Positions 11,686 through 64,000 of a stretch of DNA of 64,000 bases are shown in pieces. A program made the translations under genes and the position numbers. How positions within the stretch are numbered: position 1 is the stretch's first letter; every line of letters begins with the position of its first letter. The stretch is from Crotophaga sulcirostris (Eukaryota; Chordata; Aves; Cuculiformes; Crotophagidae), in NCBI GenBank assembly GCA_013397455.1, contig VYZB01000745.1, positions 150,610-214,609 on the forward strand, written 5' to 3'. The notes beneath the pieces are model-generated. The model was given only the letters and a program-made list of their open reading frames with translations, was not told the origin of the DNA and did no database searches.

Positions 11686-14600
11686 TTTCAGGACATGATT
11701 GTGTGATGTCTCTGAGCTTTAAATGACCAATAGCTTGACACAGGCCAAGGTGAGCTCTGAGTTGCATGTCCATGCATCTCTCTCCATCCTAGCTCACTCA
11801 CAATGGTCTGCAGGAAATTTCCTACAAAGAGATGAACGAGCACATGGAAACCCCAAGGAGATCAGATTTCTAGCTCGAAATTCGGTTTATGAAAAGCCAC
11901 AAAAATAATTTGAGTGGAACAGGATAAGCCAAATAGTTTTTATACAGATAGTGTGATTTACTGCCTTAGAACAAAACATTCCTTTGGGCCAACAGTATTT
12001 GGTGTTCTGTGGGTTCAACTTCCATGGGCAAAACCAGGAGAACTGGCTTCCAATGAATGTCCACTGAGAAAGACATGGTCTTTACTTCATTTGTACAATT
12101 TATGAACTGTTATAATTGCCAGGCAAATCCAGATACTCACGGCCAGTCATGATGGAAATTTATTTACAGGGTCCTTCACAAACTCATTTCATTTATAATT
12201 TAATATTTTTCCTCATTTCAAGACACTCTGGAGGAAAGGAATATAAACCCTCATCTGTCTGAAGAATCACACTGGATGCCTGAAAAGCTCTGTAGCTGCC
12301 CAGGGATATCATGTATGTCCAGAACATGGCAGCCCACCAACAACAGCAGTAAAAAGAGGAATAATAACAAAAAATCAAACAGCAAATCTGTTCCATCATG
12401 AAGCTTATAAAAAGCCAACCTGCCTGAGGGTGCAGCAGGATTTGCTCTCCAGCAGGTGCTGTCAATAGGGAAGTGACATGGTGAAGATCTACATTAACCT
12501 GCCCATGGCCTTAAAACAAAGCTTCCAAAATTGCTGAGCAGTTTACAACTTCTGTCCATACCAGTGGTCACAACCAGTGACCACACCAGTTTGTGGCCTG
12601 GGAAACACACCTGAGGAGCCATTACCCACCAAGTGTAGAGAATACTTCCCCAGATTTTTTTTTTCGTTTTGCTTCCTATTACAGCTAAAATCATAAAAGT
12701 CACATAAGACCAGAAAGAGAGGATGTGAACCACATCACTGCTGCACAGTTGTCCATGACGTGGTACGGATTGGTTTTCAGCAAACTTGTGGGCACCAACA
12801 GGTGGAACAAAGCACACACATGAATAAGAAGCAATGGTGCACATTAAAAGACTTCACAGGTTCCCACAACCTCTGCCTTCAAGGTCAACTCTTAAAGTGT
12901 TGTCTCTCATTTCATGCAGTCCCGTCTCAGGTGAAAGAGTCATTGGACATAGTGAGAAAAAACAAGAGAACCCAACCTATGAATGAGGTTTCCTAACTTG
13001 TTTTAAACATCGGAACCTGACATTTAAAAAATTTTTACACCAGCCATTGAGTCTGTCAAAAAAATGATGGGGAATAAAAAAATTGGAGATCTTCCCTCTT
13101 AATGTGTTTTCATAGATTAAATATTGGAAAATTTTTACCAGCTCTGTGGATGCTGCACGACCTTCAGCCAGCTGCCCATAAACAGATAAATAAAGCAAAT
13201 CCCTGGCTGAGGAGTTAAATTTTAGGAGATCTTTGTGAACTGATTTGGCTCTAGTGTGTATCAGACAAGAAGAAGCAGGGTTGAGGAATGGTGAGGAATA
13301 GGACAAGACATGATCTCATCTGAACCAAGACCAAGTAGCATCTCGAAGGTGTAAAAACATTTGTCTGCACATATCCAGGCAAAGCAGGAACGATGAGGCT
13401 GCTGCCAAAAGCCATCCTTGAGAAACACAAGGCTGAGGAACATTTAACAGCTCTGTCTCCATCCAGAAAAGAGGTAGATCAAGTAGTAAGGACTCATGAG
13501 GAAAAACAGCCTGCACGGCTGTGGATGGCAAACAGAAGAGGTGAGAGGTCTAGAGAAGTGGGAGGGTCTGTAAGGACTCCTGAGTGTTGCCAGCTGCTTT
13601 ACAGGATGGGAAGAAAAGGAGCACCGTGGAGGAGGGGAAACTAGAAAACAGGTAACCAGCTCCTTTGGACCTTTGCCTCTGTCTTGGAGTGTTGACTGCA
13701 CTCCAGCTCCGAAGCCATCTGCTCTCTCTGCTTCACCATCGCACGCTGGACCTGAAGAAGGATGGGCCCAAACCCTGTCCTGCTTGCAGGGTTTGCAGTG
13801 GTCACTGGATGGACCACAGACAAACCCATCCTCACCTCATCTCACCACGTTTCTCCGTGGCCTTCAAGGTTGACAGGAGGGGAACTCTCACCCCAGGTGG
13901 ACTCAGCCTTTCGGATGTGGATAAACTGTCCTTGTGAAACGCTCAACTCTCCTGGTGATGGAGAAGGTGAAGATGACCCCACTCTGAATCTTTGGCTTTG
14001 GCTGAACACCAGCAGGACCAATTTTCTTGCCTTTCCAGGGCAAACTGCAAATTGTGGTTTCTTCTCTGTTTGTAGGCATCACAGATCTGATCCCTTACTC
14101 TCTAAAACCAGTGGAGCAAGTCCATAGGTCTCTAGTGAATAGATCATGGCCTATAAACTCAGCCAAGAGTTTGTGATCAGCCCAGGAAGGGTAGGAACAG
14201 ACTTTGGAAAACATCCAGTCTGCCATGCCTTAATGGCAGAGTTATTCCCCTCTTTTTGTATCAGTATTTTCCCATTTTTTTTCATGAATATTTTTTGTGC
14301 ACAAAAACACCCAGGAAAAAATCCATTATGGGTGATTTGTAGTTGAAAGGATTAAGAAAAGATTTCTTCCTCTTTATATCCCTGTAATTTTTATCTATGT
14401 TTAAAAATATTTTTAGACATTTATTCTAAATAATCCAGTGAGGAATGTGTTTAAGTGAGGGCTTCATTTTATGAAGGGTGTTGTATATGTTTATAAATAA
14501 TTTTATGGCTTTTACTAATTCCTTGAACTTTGCTAAGTGATTGTCAAACATGTTATTAATCTTGAGTTCTCGGTAACAAACACAAGAAAATAGTGAGTCA

Positions 14601-15319
14601 CTGGTGGGTTGGTGTTTTTTTTTTTTTGTTGTTCCAGCAGTGAAATGATACCAAGAAATTTCGTTGAGTGAGAAAATCCGGAATATCATTGCATCTGCTT
14701 GGCAGGACTTAAGCACAATGTACTTCTGAAAGTGGGGAAAGCCAGAGCCAGCATATTCAGTGTTCTTCTCTCTCTTTGGTGGTTCAGCTAAATAATACAG
14801 CTGTACACACTCTGAGAGCCGACTGTTGGCTTCTACCCTCTTTGATTGCCTTCAGAACACACCAGCATCTGCAGTGGGGGAAAGGCAAGCAGTGACTAGA
14901 GATGGACTGACCTAGATTTCTGCAGAGCTGGTTTGCTCTCCATGCCAAACTCTCACTAGAATGAACTTCTCTTGCAACGTTACTTAACTACACTGCAATA
15001 CTATTGTTGGTATTGTTATATGAATAACAACAACAAAGACAACAGTAAGAGAGCATGAAAAAAAGACCGTTCTTTGAAAACCTGACGTTTCGATAGCTGC
15101 CGTTTGGTTGTGAATTATTATAATGAGTTTTGATTAATTGAATGATGTAAAACAAGAAAGGAACATCACGAATAAATACTGGCTTTTAAAGACCTGCTCG
15201 TGTATGTCTGCAGCTGGTGGAGAGATGGCTCAGTGCCCGGCAGAGGTCTGCTTCTCAGCCACTGCATCGCCTGCCAGGACTAAATCCAAAACTCAGAGAT
15301 ATGGAGGGAAGAGGTCACA

Positions 15320-15474
15320 GCATAGAATCATGGAATCATTAAGGTTGGAAAAGAACTCTAAAATCATCAAGTCCAATCATCAGCCCAACACCACTGTGCC
15401 TACGAAACTTTGTCACGAAGTGCCACGGCTTTTTGAACACATCCAGGGATGGTGACTCCACCACTGCCCTGGGC
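15320..15474 (-). mobile_element. CR1 tail
   Basis: Minus-strand 3' end with a clear ATTCCATGATTCTATG tail at 15322-15339 and SPSLDVFKK-like codons; 5'-truncated. Confidence 0.87.
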
Positions 15475-17089
15475 TTTGGATTAGGTCCTAACCTGAGAGG
15501 TTGGTTAAAGAAGATGTGGGACACAGAACGCACAGTCAAGATCCCAACTGCTTTTCTTGACCTCCTTCTAAGCTTTGCGGAAGTTAGTCCTTAATTTGCC
15601 CTCAGAAGACCGGCTGATTTCAACGACTGGATGCATCCCAGACTGCTGGTTGATGAGATCCCTATCTAAAGGATCAGGATAGAGAATAAATTATCCCATT
15701 GGCCCCACCTGCATCCCAGAGGACTTCTGCAAACTTGCCCAATATCTCTTCCCTATTCCATTTGAGTAACAACCATGTGAGGTCAAAATGCTACAGGTAC
15801 CACAAACTTGCCAAAAAGGAAAAAAGAAAGAAGAAAAGAAAGCACCTTGAGAAGCTGGCTCCTAGACTGCAACAAAGGAATGGTGATGTTATGACAAGGG
15901 CTGAAGAGAAGGTCCAGGGTGACTCAACCAGAGTCCTTCCTCTAGGGAACCACGTGCTGCAGTAGGAGGTTTGGTCACCGTTCCTAATTTCCCCCTTCTG
16001 GGCTATTCCGAATCACATTTGGAAACTGGCAGACACCCTTCACTAGATGCTCAGTTGGTGTGACATGGCCTCAGCACAAAGCACTCTTGGTCAACAAGGG
16101 CTGTACCTCTTCATTGCTGCTGAAGACATGAAGTGTGTAAGAAAATGGCCTTTTGGCACCCCTTGCAAAGACCACTGGCAAGGGAAACGCTGCACAATGA
16201 CAAAATCTTCCTGGTCCCTCTCTCTCCTGTAGGAAGGAGGCATTTCCTTGTGCTCTTCCCTTTGGAGGCAACGCAATAACATCTCCTCACATGAGCATCT
16301 CTTGGCCATCTCATTGACTTTAGTTGAAGTTACATTTCTTTACACCAGCTAAGAGTCTGACCTAGCATGCATATATGTGTGTGTGACCAAAACACAAATA
16401 ACTGGAAAGTTCAGAAGATGTTCAGAGGGAGATGATCCACAAACAACCCCTGTGATTTTATCCAGTAAGTATTGTCTTCAGATCTCATGAAGGCAGGTTT
16501 GCCTGACTGTATCCAGCATCTTGTGCTTCTGGGTGATACAGACAGACTTTTGAAGCAGTGTTTCTCCTCATGAGGGTTTGGGCTAGTGAGAAACAGGAAA
16601 TTCAGAGGGGAGAAGCAATTTAGAGGTTTAAAAAAACCCAACTAAAGCCTGTTTCCATGAGTGCCCACAAAAAAAGAAAGGCTGAGTTAGCTTGCCTCTG
16701 ATCTGATTTTAGTCACACACACGCACAGGCACACATACCCAAGATCTACAAATTCCCCACCCTCCCTCAACCCACTTGGTGGGCCCCTCTCCACTGCTGC
16801 ATCTGGAAGAACAAAAATGTCGCACATTCTGATAACCACATTTTCCATCCTAAAATTGCACTGGTTTCTGGCTTGCTGCTGAGGCTTAGGTCAGGGAAAA
16901 GAGAGTTAAGTTTTCTGCCTGCATCCAGCAACCATGAGTTGTTAACCCTACCCACCCCAGAGCAGCATTTTGCCAAGGAGGGAGATTGCCCAATGGAAGA
17001 ACATGCAACCAGTTGTACCGAGCTGTCCCATGTTAAGCACTTGTTTGCAAGAATGGGCAGCCACGACCCCCAAGGGGGGCTTGGTTGGT

Positions 17090-17112
17090 GTTGTGTGTGT
17101 GTGTGTGTGTTA
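17090..17112. repeat. (GT)n microsatellite
   Basis: About ten GT units downstream of the PTH1R stop. Confidence 0.9.
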
Positions 17113-17603
17113 CCAGGCAGACTTTACAGGGAAAGAGCAAACCAAACTGAAGATGCTGATGCCCAGGGTGGCTTGTACCCTCACAAGAAAATGGCACTGT
17201 ACACTCCCTGCAAGGCTTTTGCTTTTCTGGGTGAGACTCCCGTCCTCCTTGGCTGCCCGCGCTCTCCAAGAGGTCCAAGGACCACGCGCTGCTTTGCAAC
17301 CCTCCCTGGCGAACTCTCAGCATCTCTGTTGTTCAGCAGGCAGCAAGGCTTGTGGGTCTGGAAAGCCCTGCCTCCGTTAACACCAGGGAGACTTAGATCA
17401 CTGCGTCTGTGTATGTGATCAACCACTGGCCACACCGGTGGCTCACTTTTTTTTTCCCATATAACTTAACCTCTCGTTCCACAGAACAGAGAAACTCTAT
17501 GGAAACCCTTGGCATCCAGTGCGTGGCCTGATATTCTTTTGCCCACTAAATGCTCTCCAGGAACGTTTTTCATCCTTTTGCTTCTTTTCTTCTCCTCCTC
17601 TCT

Positions 17604-59449
<41,846 letters not shown>

Positions 59450-59945
59450 CTGTGAAAGAGACACAAAGAGACAGAGGAGTCACTTGACCTGCAGAGGTGA
59501 CACAAATGCCCCATGGGTTGGAGAGGGCTCTCCATGAAAAAGCCAACACCACTGTCAATCAGTTTGAGAAGGTCACTCTTAGACATCATCACAATTTTCT
59601 GCTTGGTGTTTTGTTCCAGAAAGTGAGGCTTCTCCCAGGTTTTGTTGCAGAAGGACATGGTCAGACATGGGATCATAGCTGAATGCTCTCAGAGAGGGAG
59701 CACTGATTCTGGAGAGTTACTTTCCCTTGTGGGTTGGAAGAAATGAAAATGGGGAAGGAGAGCACAGTGGAGAACAGGAGGACTTGAGCATTCAAGACTC
59801 TGTAGACTGATGGACAATCTGGAGATGACCAAGGGAGTTTGGCTGGGTACAGACTTCATATGGTAGCACAGATTTGAGCCTAGGCTACCAAGGAGCTTGA
59901 TTATGGTGAGGCTACATTATTGTGAGGCTCAAAGCTACCAGTTTA

Positions 59946-60293
59946 TGAAGGGACTAATCTAGGTGTCCTTGGAAGAACGCCCAGTGAGGACCCGTTAATC
60001 AGGGAGGAAGTCGAAATGGATGTGCTGAAACTCATGCAGAAAGGATTGCAAAGGATATAAACAATGGGCCCCTGTTTGAAAGAAGAAATGAAGGTCATTT
60101 TGACCCCTTTTTGCAAACAACCAATTGTGAGCTTAGATTTTGCAATATGTATTAGCTAATTATCTGTATGCCAATCCTCTGTTAACGCGATGTTGCTAGA
60201 AGAGATAAGAAATAGTATAAAAAGATGTGTTAAGAACAATAAAATGAGATCTTGCTTGCACCCTGCTTGGTCTCCCGTCTCTCAATCGCGGCA
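59946..60293 (+). mobile_element. ERV solo LTR, 348 bp, with 6-bp target duplication
   Basis: Begins TG (tgaaggga) and ends CA (tcgcggca). The flanking hexamer AGTTTA is present at 59940-59945 and again at 60294-60299, a perfect target-site duplication. Inside are a TATA-like agtataaaaag near 60214-60224 and AATAAA at 60238-60243, followed by a short R/U5 rich in CT. No internal retroviral genes adjoin it, so it is a solo LTR left by recombination. A 6-bp duplication is usual for class II (ERVK-like) elements. Confidence 0.85.
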
Positions 60294-61062
60294 AGTTTAG
60301 GCTTCCCCGAAAGGTGCTCATGCCCACCCAGTAGACTGGCTGTGATTTAATGCCTACAGACCATTAATCCAAATTCAGTTGTAACTTTCAATTCATTCAC
60401 ATCAGCCAGTGCTATGCTATACCACGACGCTTTGCTGCTTTCTCAGATATGCTCCTGGGCCTGAATTCCTGTGTGCTTTTAAGGAACACTAAGACAGGTA
60501 TCTGTGGCAATATTTCTGACCCTAAACAGAGAACACGTCGTTACCTTGCTTCCTTAAGGAATGAAACGATGGAATTTCTGTTTCCTAAATATTTGCATCC
60601 TTTCCCATTTGACATCCTTTTTTTTTACCTATGACCTCACTAGTGCCAGCTTCCCTCTCCCCCCCTCCTTTCCCTGTGATGCTGTTGTGGGGCAAGATGC
60701 AGGTCCTGCACTGGTGGATTTGGAGCCATGCCCATGCTGAATTGGTTGGCCATGCACACGGGTTGATTGATCACTCGCCTGCTGCCAAGCACTGCGTACA
60801 ACGGCTGAGTTTCCCCACATTTCCTCCCTGCTTACTCACTGTTTTGGATTTCTGCCCCAAAAAATGAGAAGAAGAGAATGGGCAGGTGGATAAATCACAA
60901 GCCCTGTTGTCTTAGGAATGCAAATATCCCTGGAACAGCTTATTTTAATCTGTTCTACCACCTTACTTGGCTCACTGCTACGTCTTAACCTTTTAAGAAG
61001 GGAGTAGTGGGGTGGTTGTTACAGGACTTTTCTTTAAATCATCCTTGTTGTACCTTTTTGCT

Positions 61063-61130
61063 TTAGAATAGACTAGACTATTTCAGTTGGAAGGGACCTG
61101 CAATGATTATCTAGTCCAAACGTCTGAAAA
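61063..61130 (-). mobile_element. Very short old CR1 tail
   Basis: Minus-strand GTTTGGACTAGATAATCATT...CCAACTGAAATAGTCTAGTC; only the last ~65 bp resemble CR1. Confidence 0.6.
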
Positions 61131-61254
61131 ACTCAAGGCTGACCGGAAGTTTTTTGTCCATTGAAGGAAGCTAAAATAGCCCTGAAGGAGAAATTCTGCC
61201 TCCCTCCACACACAGTTCTTCTGCAGATGTTAGTTTAGGATAGTTAGTAGTAGA

Positions 61255-61665
61255 TAGGAAGAAAAGCCTGAGAGAGCTGGGCTTGTTCAGCCTAGAGAAA
61301 AGAAGGCTCCAGGGAGAATTTACAGCATCCTTCCAGTACCGAAAGGGGCTCCAGGAAAGCTGGGGAGGGGCTCTTGATCAGGGAGTGCAGGGGCAGGACA
61401 AGGGGAACGATTTGAAGCTGAAAGAAGGGAGATTGAGATGAGATCTTGGGGAGAAATGTTTTGCTGCGAGGGTGGGGAGGCCCTGGCCCAGGTTTCCCAG
61501 AGCAGTGGTGGCTGCCCCATCCCTGGAGGTGTTGAAGGCCAGGTTCGATGGGGCTTGGAGCCCCCTGATGCACTGGGAGGTGTCCCTGCCCATGGCAGGG
61601 GGTGGGACTGAATGATCTTTAAGGCCCCTTCCAACTCAAACCATTCCATGATTCTGTGATCTGTG
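61255..61665 (+). mobile_element. CR1 fragment
   Basis: [20 protein letters not shown], then ...GRPWPRFPRAVVAAPSLEVL-type codons and the TGGGACTGAATGATCTTTAA end with attccatgattctgtgat. Frames are broken. Confidence 0.9.
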
Positions 61666-62844
61666 ATTTATGTGCTTAGTGCAAGGAAAAGCAGACACAC
61701 ATCAAGAAAAAGTCCTTTCCCACATTTTATGCCTGTCTTCTGTCCCCAGACCGTTTTTTTTTTAATTGGCACGTATTTAAAAATGTATTTTAAGTATTGT
61801 AACTGTCGTTTTGCAATTCTCCAGAATTGAGAAGTAATTAAATAGGTCTTCTATGGACCTGTAATTATCAAAGCATCATAGAATCATGGATTTACCAGTC
61901 AATAATTCCAGGGATCCAACACCATGTCCTCTATGAGTACGTAGGCTAGGAGGGCCATGAAGAAGCTCTGCACCCTGCTGAGTTTGTCAGCAGCATCTGA
62001 AGCAGCTGAGATACCAGCACTGGAGGCAAACTGCCACGGGAGACAGACTGCCCACCCTCCCAGCCACCTCCTCTTCCTTGCTGTCTGTTTATTCTGTCTG
62101 CATGGGACAAAGCCAGAACTCATCCATATTTAGAAGGGCCAAGATATCCTACAGACTTCTTGAAAGCTGTGGGAATTGACTTCATTTTCAACACTGCTTT
62201 AAAAAGAGGGAAGTCATACCCCATCCTCCACCTCTTACATCCTTCCAGCTTCCCAACCTCCCGTTTCTGCAGCTTCTGATTCACGAGCTCCCAGTCCCAC
62301 AAGGGAGCACATTCCCATTCTGATGTGGATGCTCAACATGGGCTGCATTTCCAGTCCCTGAGGAGTTCAGGAAAGATTAGACACCCAAATTTAACCTGGT
62401 GTTTTCCACTGCAGTATGAATTGCAGCCATGGCTTAAAATCTATAACTGAAGTGAAAAGCAAACACCACTGAGTCTGTCCCAGCTCTGCTTTCAGAGCAG
62501 CATCTGCACTCTGCACTGATGGCAGCCTGGGAAGGAGTTTATCTACAGCATATGAAGTGTCTGACAGAGAGGAATTACATGTGAGTGAAAATAAAGCAGA
62601 GGACCTTGCTATTATCCTCAAAAGAGCCGCACTGGTAAAGAAACGATAGGCACGGCCAAGATCTCAGCAGGCTCTGTTAATAGCAAAGCCAGTGCCTTAA
62701 CAATCTTTCAACCAAACAGTAATTTGTCCTCTATAATGAATGTGCTTTCACAAGATGAAATAAGAATCCAGGATTGCTTTAAAGACCTTCGGCTGATCTG
62801 ATGTCCTGCAGGCTCAGAACTCAACAGTGATTGCTTCATAAAAT

Positions 62845-63780
62845 GATAGAATCATGGAATGGTTTGGGTTGGGAGGGACCCTAGAGATCATCTCATTCCA
62901 ATCCCCTGCCATGGGCAGAGACACCTCCCACTGGATCAGGGGGCTCCAAGCCCCATCGAACCTGGCCTTCAACACCTCCAGTGATGGGGCAGCCACCACT
63001 GCTCTGGGCAACCTGGGCCAGGATCTCCCCACCCTCACAGGAGAACGTTTCTTCCTAAGATCTCATCTCAATCTCCCCTCTTGCAGCTTCAAACCGTTCC
63101 CCCTTGTCCTGCCCCTGCACTCCCTGATCAAGAGCCCCTCCCCAGCTTTCCTGGAGCCCCTTCCAGCACTGGAGGCTGCTCTAAGCTCTCCCCACAGCCT
63201 TCTCTTCTCCAGCCTCAACAACCCCAACTCTCCCAGCCTGGCCTCACAGCAGAGGGGCTCCAGCCCTCTGATGATCTTCATGGTGTCCTCTGGAGTCATT
63301 CTAACAGATCCATGTCCTTTCTGTCCTGAGAACTCCAGAACTGTACACAGAGCTCCAGGTGAGGTCTCATGTGAGCAGAGTAGAGGGACAGAATCCCCTC
63401 CCTCAACCTGCTGGTCGCACTTCTTCTGATGCAGCCACGGATGCTCTTGGGTTTCTGGGTTGGGAGCACACGTTGTGGCTCATGTGGAGCTTCTCACCCC
63501 CAGCATCCCAAGTTCTTCTCCTCAGGGCTGCTTCCAATGCATTCTCCACCCAGCCTGGACTTGTGGTTGGGATTGCCCTGACCCAGGTGCAGGACCTTGC
63601 ACTTGGCCTTGTTGGACTCCAAGAGGCTAGCAGGGGTCCATCTCTTGGGCCTGTCAAGGTCCCTCTGGATGGTGTCCCTTCCCTCCAGCGTGTCAACCAC
63701 ACCACGCAGTTTGGTGCTGCCAGCAGCCTTGCTGAGAGTGCACTCAATCCCACTCAATCAGTTCAGTTTGCTGGTATTTT
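62845..63780 (-). mobile_element. CR1 fragment reaching into the reverse transcriptase
   Basis: About 0.94 kb, minus strand. From its 5' side: GVVDTLEGRDTIQRDLDRPK and NKAKCKVLHLGQGNPNHKSR (end of the RT region, with the DD active-site block lost), then LGLLRLEKRRLWGELRAASS, GRSWPRLPRAVVAAPSLEVL and the 3' end at 62845. Many frame breaks; inactive. Confidence 0.92.
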
Positions 63781-64000
63781 CAGAGAAACAGGATAAAATG
63801 TCATGGTTTAACAGCTGTTTCCTTATCTCTAATTTAGTGCTGATGAAAAGGACCAGACTAATCATTGCCTATTTTCTAAAGTGGGGCTAGAGGAGCTAAA
63901 ATCCCTAAGCATCAGTGTGATAAAAAAGGAGGAAGAAGTTTATTGTCTTTTCTCTTCTTCCAGTCACATTAGGGGAAGGATAACACCAGATTTCCTATTC

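Larger units (their letters stand above)
1..17603. other. Region downstream of PTH1R, no gene recognised
   Basis: The first part (next to 17603) must include the PTH1R 3' UTR, whose end I could not place. In mammals CCDC12 lies tail-to-tail with PTH1R; I saw none of its lysine/glutamate-rich exons here. The supported content is ten CR1 insertions, one LTR-like insertion and a (GT)n microsatellite. Stretches 7433-9675, 9843-11548, 11686-15319 and 15475-17603 show no repeat (other than the (GT)n near 17.1 kb) or coding signal that I can name. Confidence 0.6.
59450..64000 (-). other. Sequence 5' of exon E3, probably PTH1R intron
   Basis: Exon E3 enters in phase 1, so at least one coding exon lies upstream. 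I searched this stretch by eye for the E1 segment (a helix ending in a conserved QCEK-type motif) and for a signal peptide and found neither. It holds an ERV solo LTR (59946-60293) and CR1 pieces at 61063-61130, 61255-61665 and 62845-63780. Confidence 0.6.

Noticed and set aside
1..17600. CCDC12 as the tail-to-tail neighbour known from mammals
   Set aside because: No matching lysine/glutamate-rich exon was seen on either strand, so synteny cannot be claimed.

Overview
This is nuclear DNA of a bird, read from an unfinished assembly (475 N at 35945-36419). The signs are spliced vertebrate coding exons and more than forty CR1 LINE fragments of avian type, many ending in the (ATTCTATG)n or a related octamer. 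The species cannot be fixed. The heavy CR1 load and a set of near-identical copies would suit a CR1-rich lineage such as woodpeckers and their relatives, but that is only a guess.

The one protein-coding gene I can support is PTH1R, the parathyroid hormone / PTHrP receptor, a class B G-protein-coupled receptor. It lies on the minus strand. Eleven coding exons were resolved to the base (59449 down to 17604). They run from the third extracellular exon through the seven membrane helices to the C-terminal tail and its ETVM end. Every junction has GT/AG sites, the phases join without a break, and the spliced reading frame is 1436 nt. The exons for the signal peptide and first extracellular segment were not found and should lie beyond 64000, upstream of the gene.

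Layout: 1-17603 is sequence downstream of PTH1R with no recognisable gene; it holds CR1 fragments and an LTR-like insertion nested in an older CR1. 17604-59449 is PTH1R, with introns from 1.0 to 13.9 kb that carry most of the CR1 copies, the assembly gap, a 65-bp tandem duplication and a GTGCA-rich low-complexity block. 59450-64000 is probably part of an upstream PTH1R intron, with a 348-bp solo LTR flanked by a perfect 6-bp duplication and several CR1s.

No new biological system was found. The best observations are: a CR1 pair 15 kb apart that is 338/340 identical and then diverges abruptly into different subfamily tails; a nine-copy young CR1 group with its own 3' octamer; two LTR insertions with target duplications; and a gap that probably hides one more young CR1. 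Almost all short open frames in the window are chance frames or CR1 remnants.
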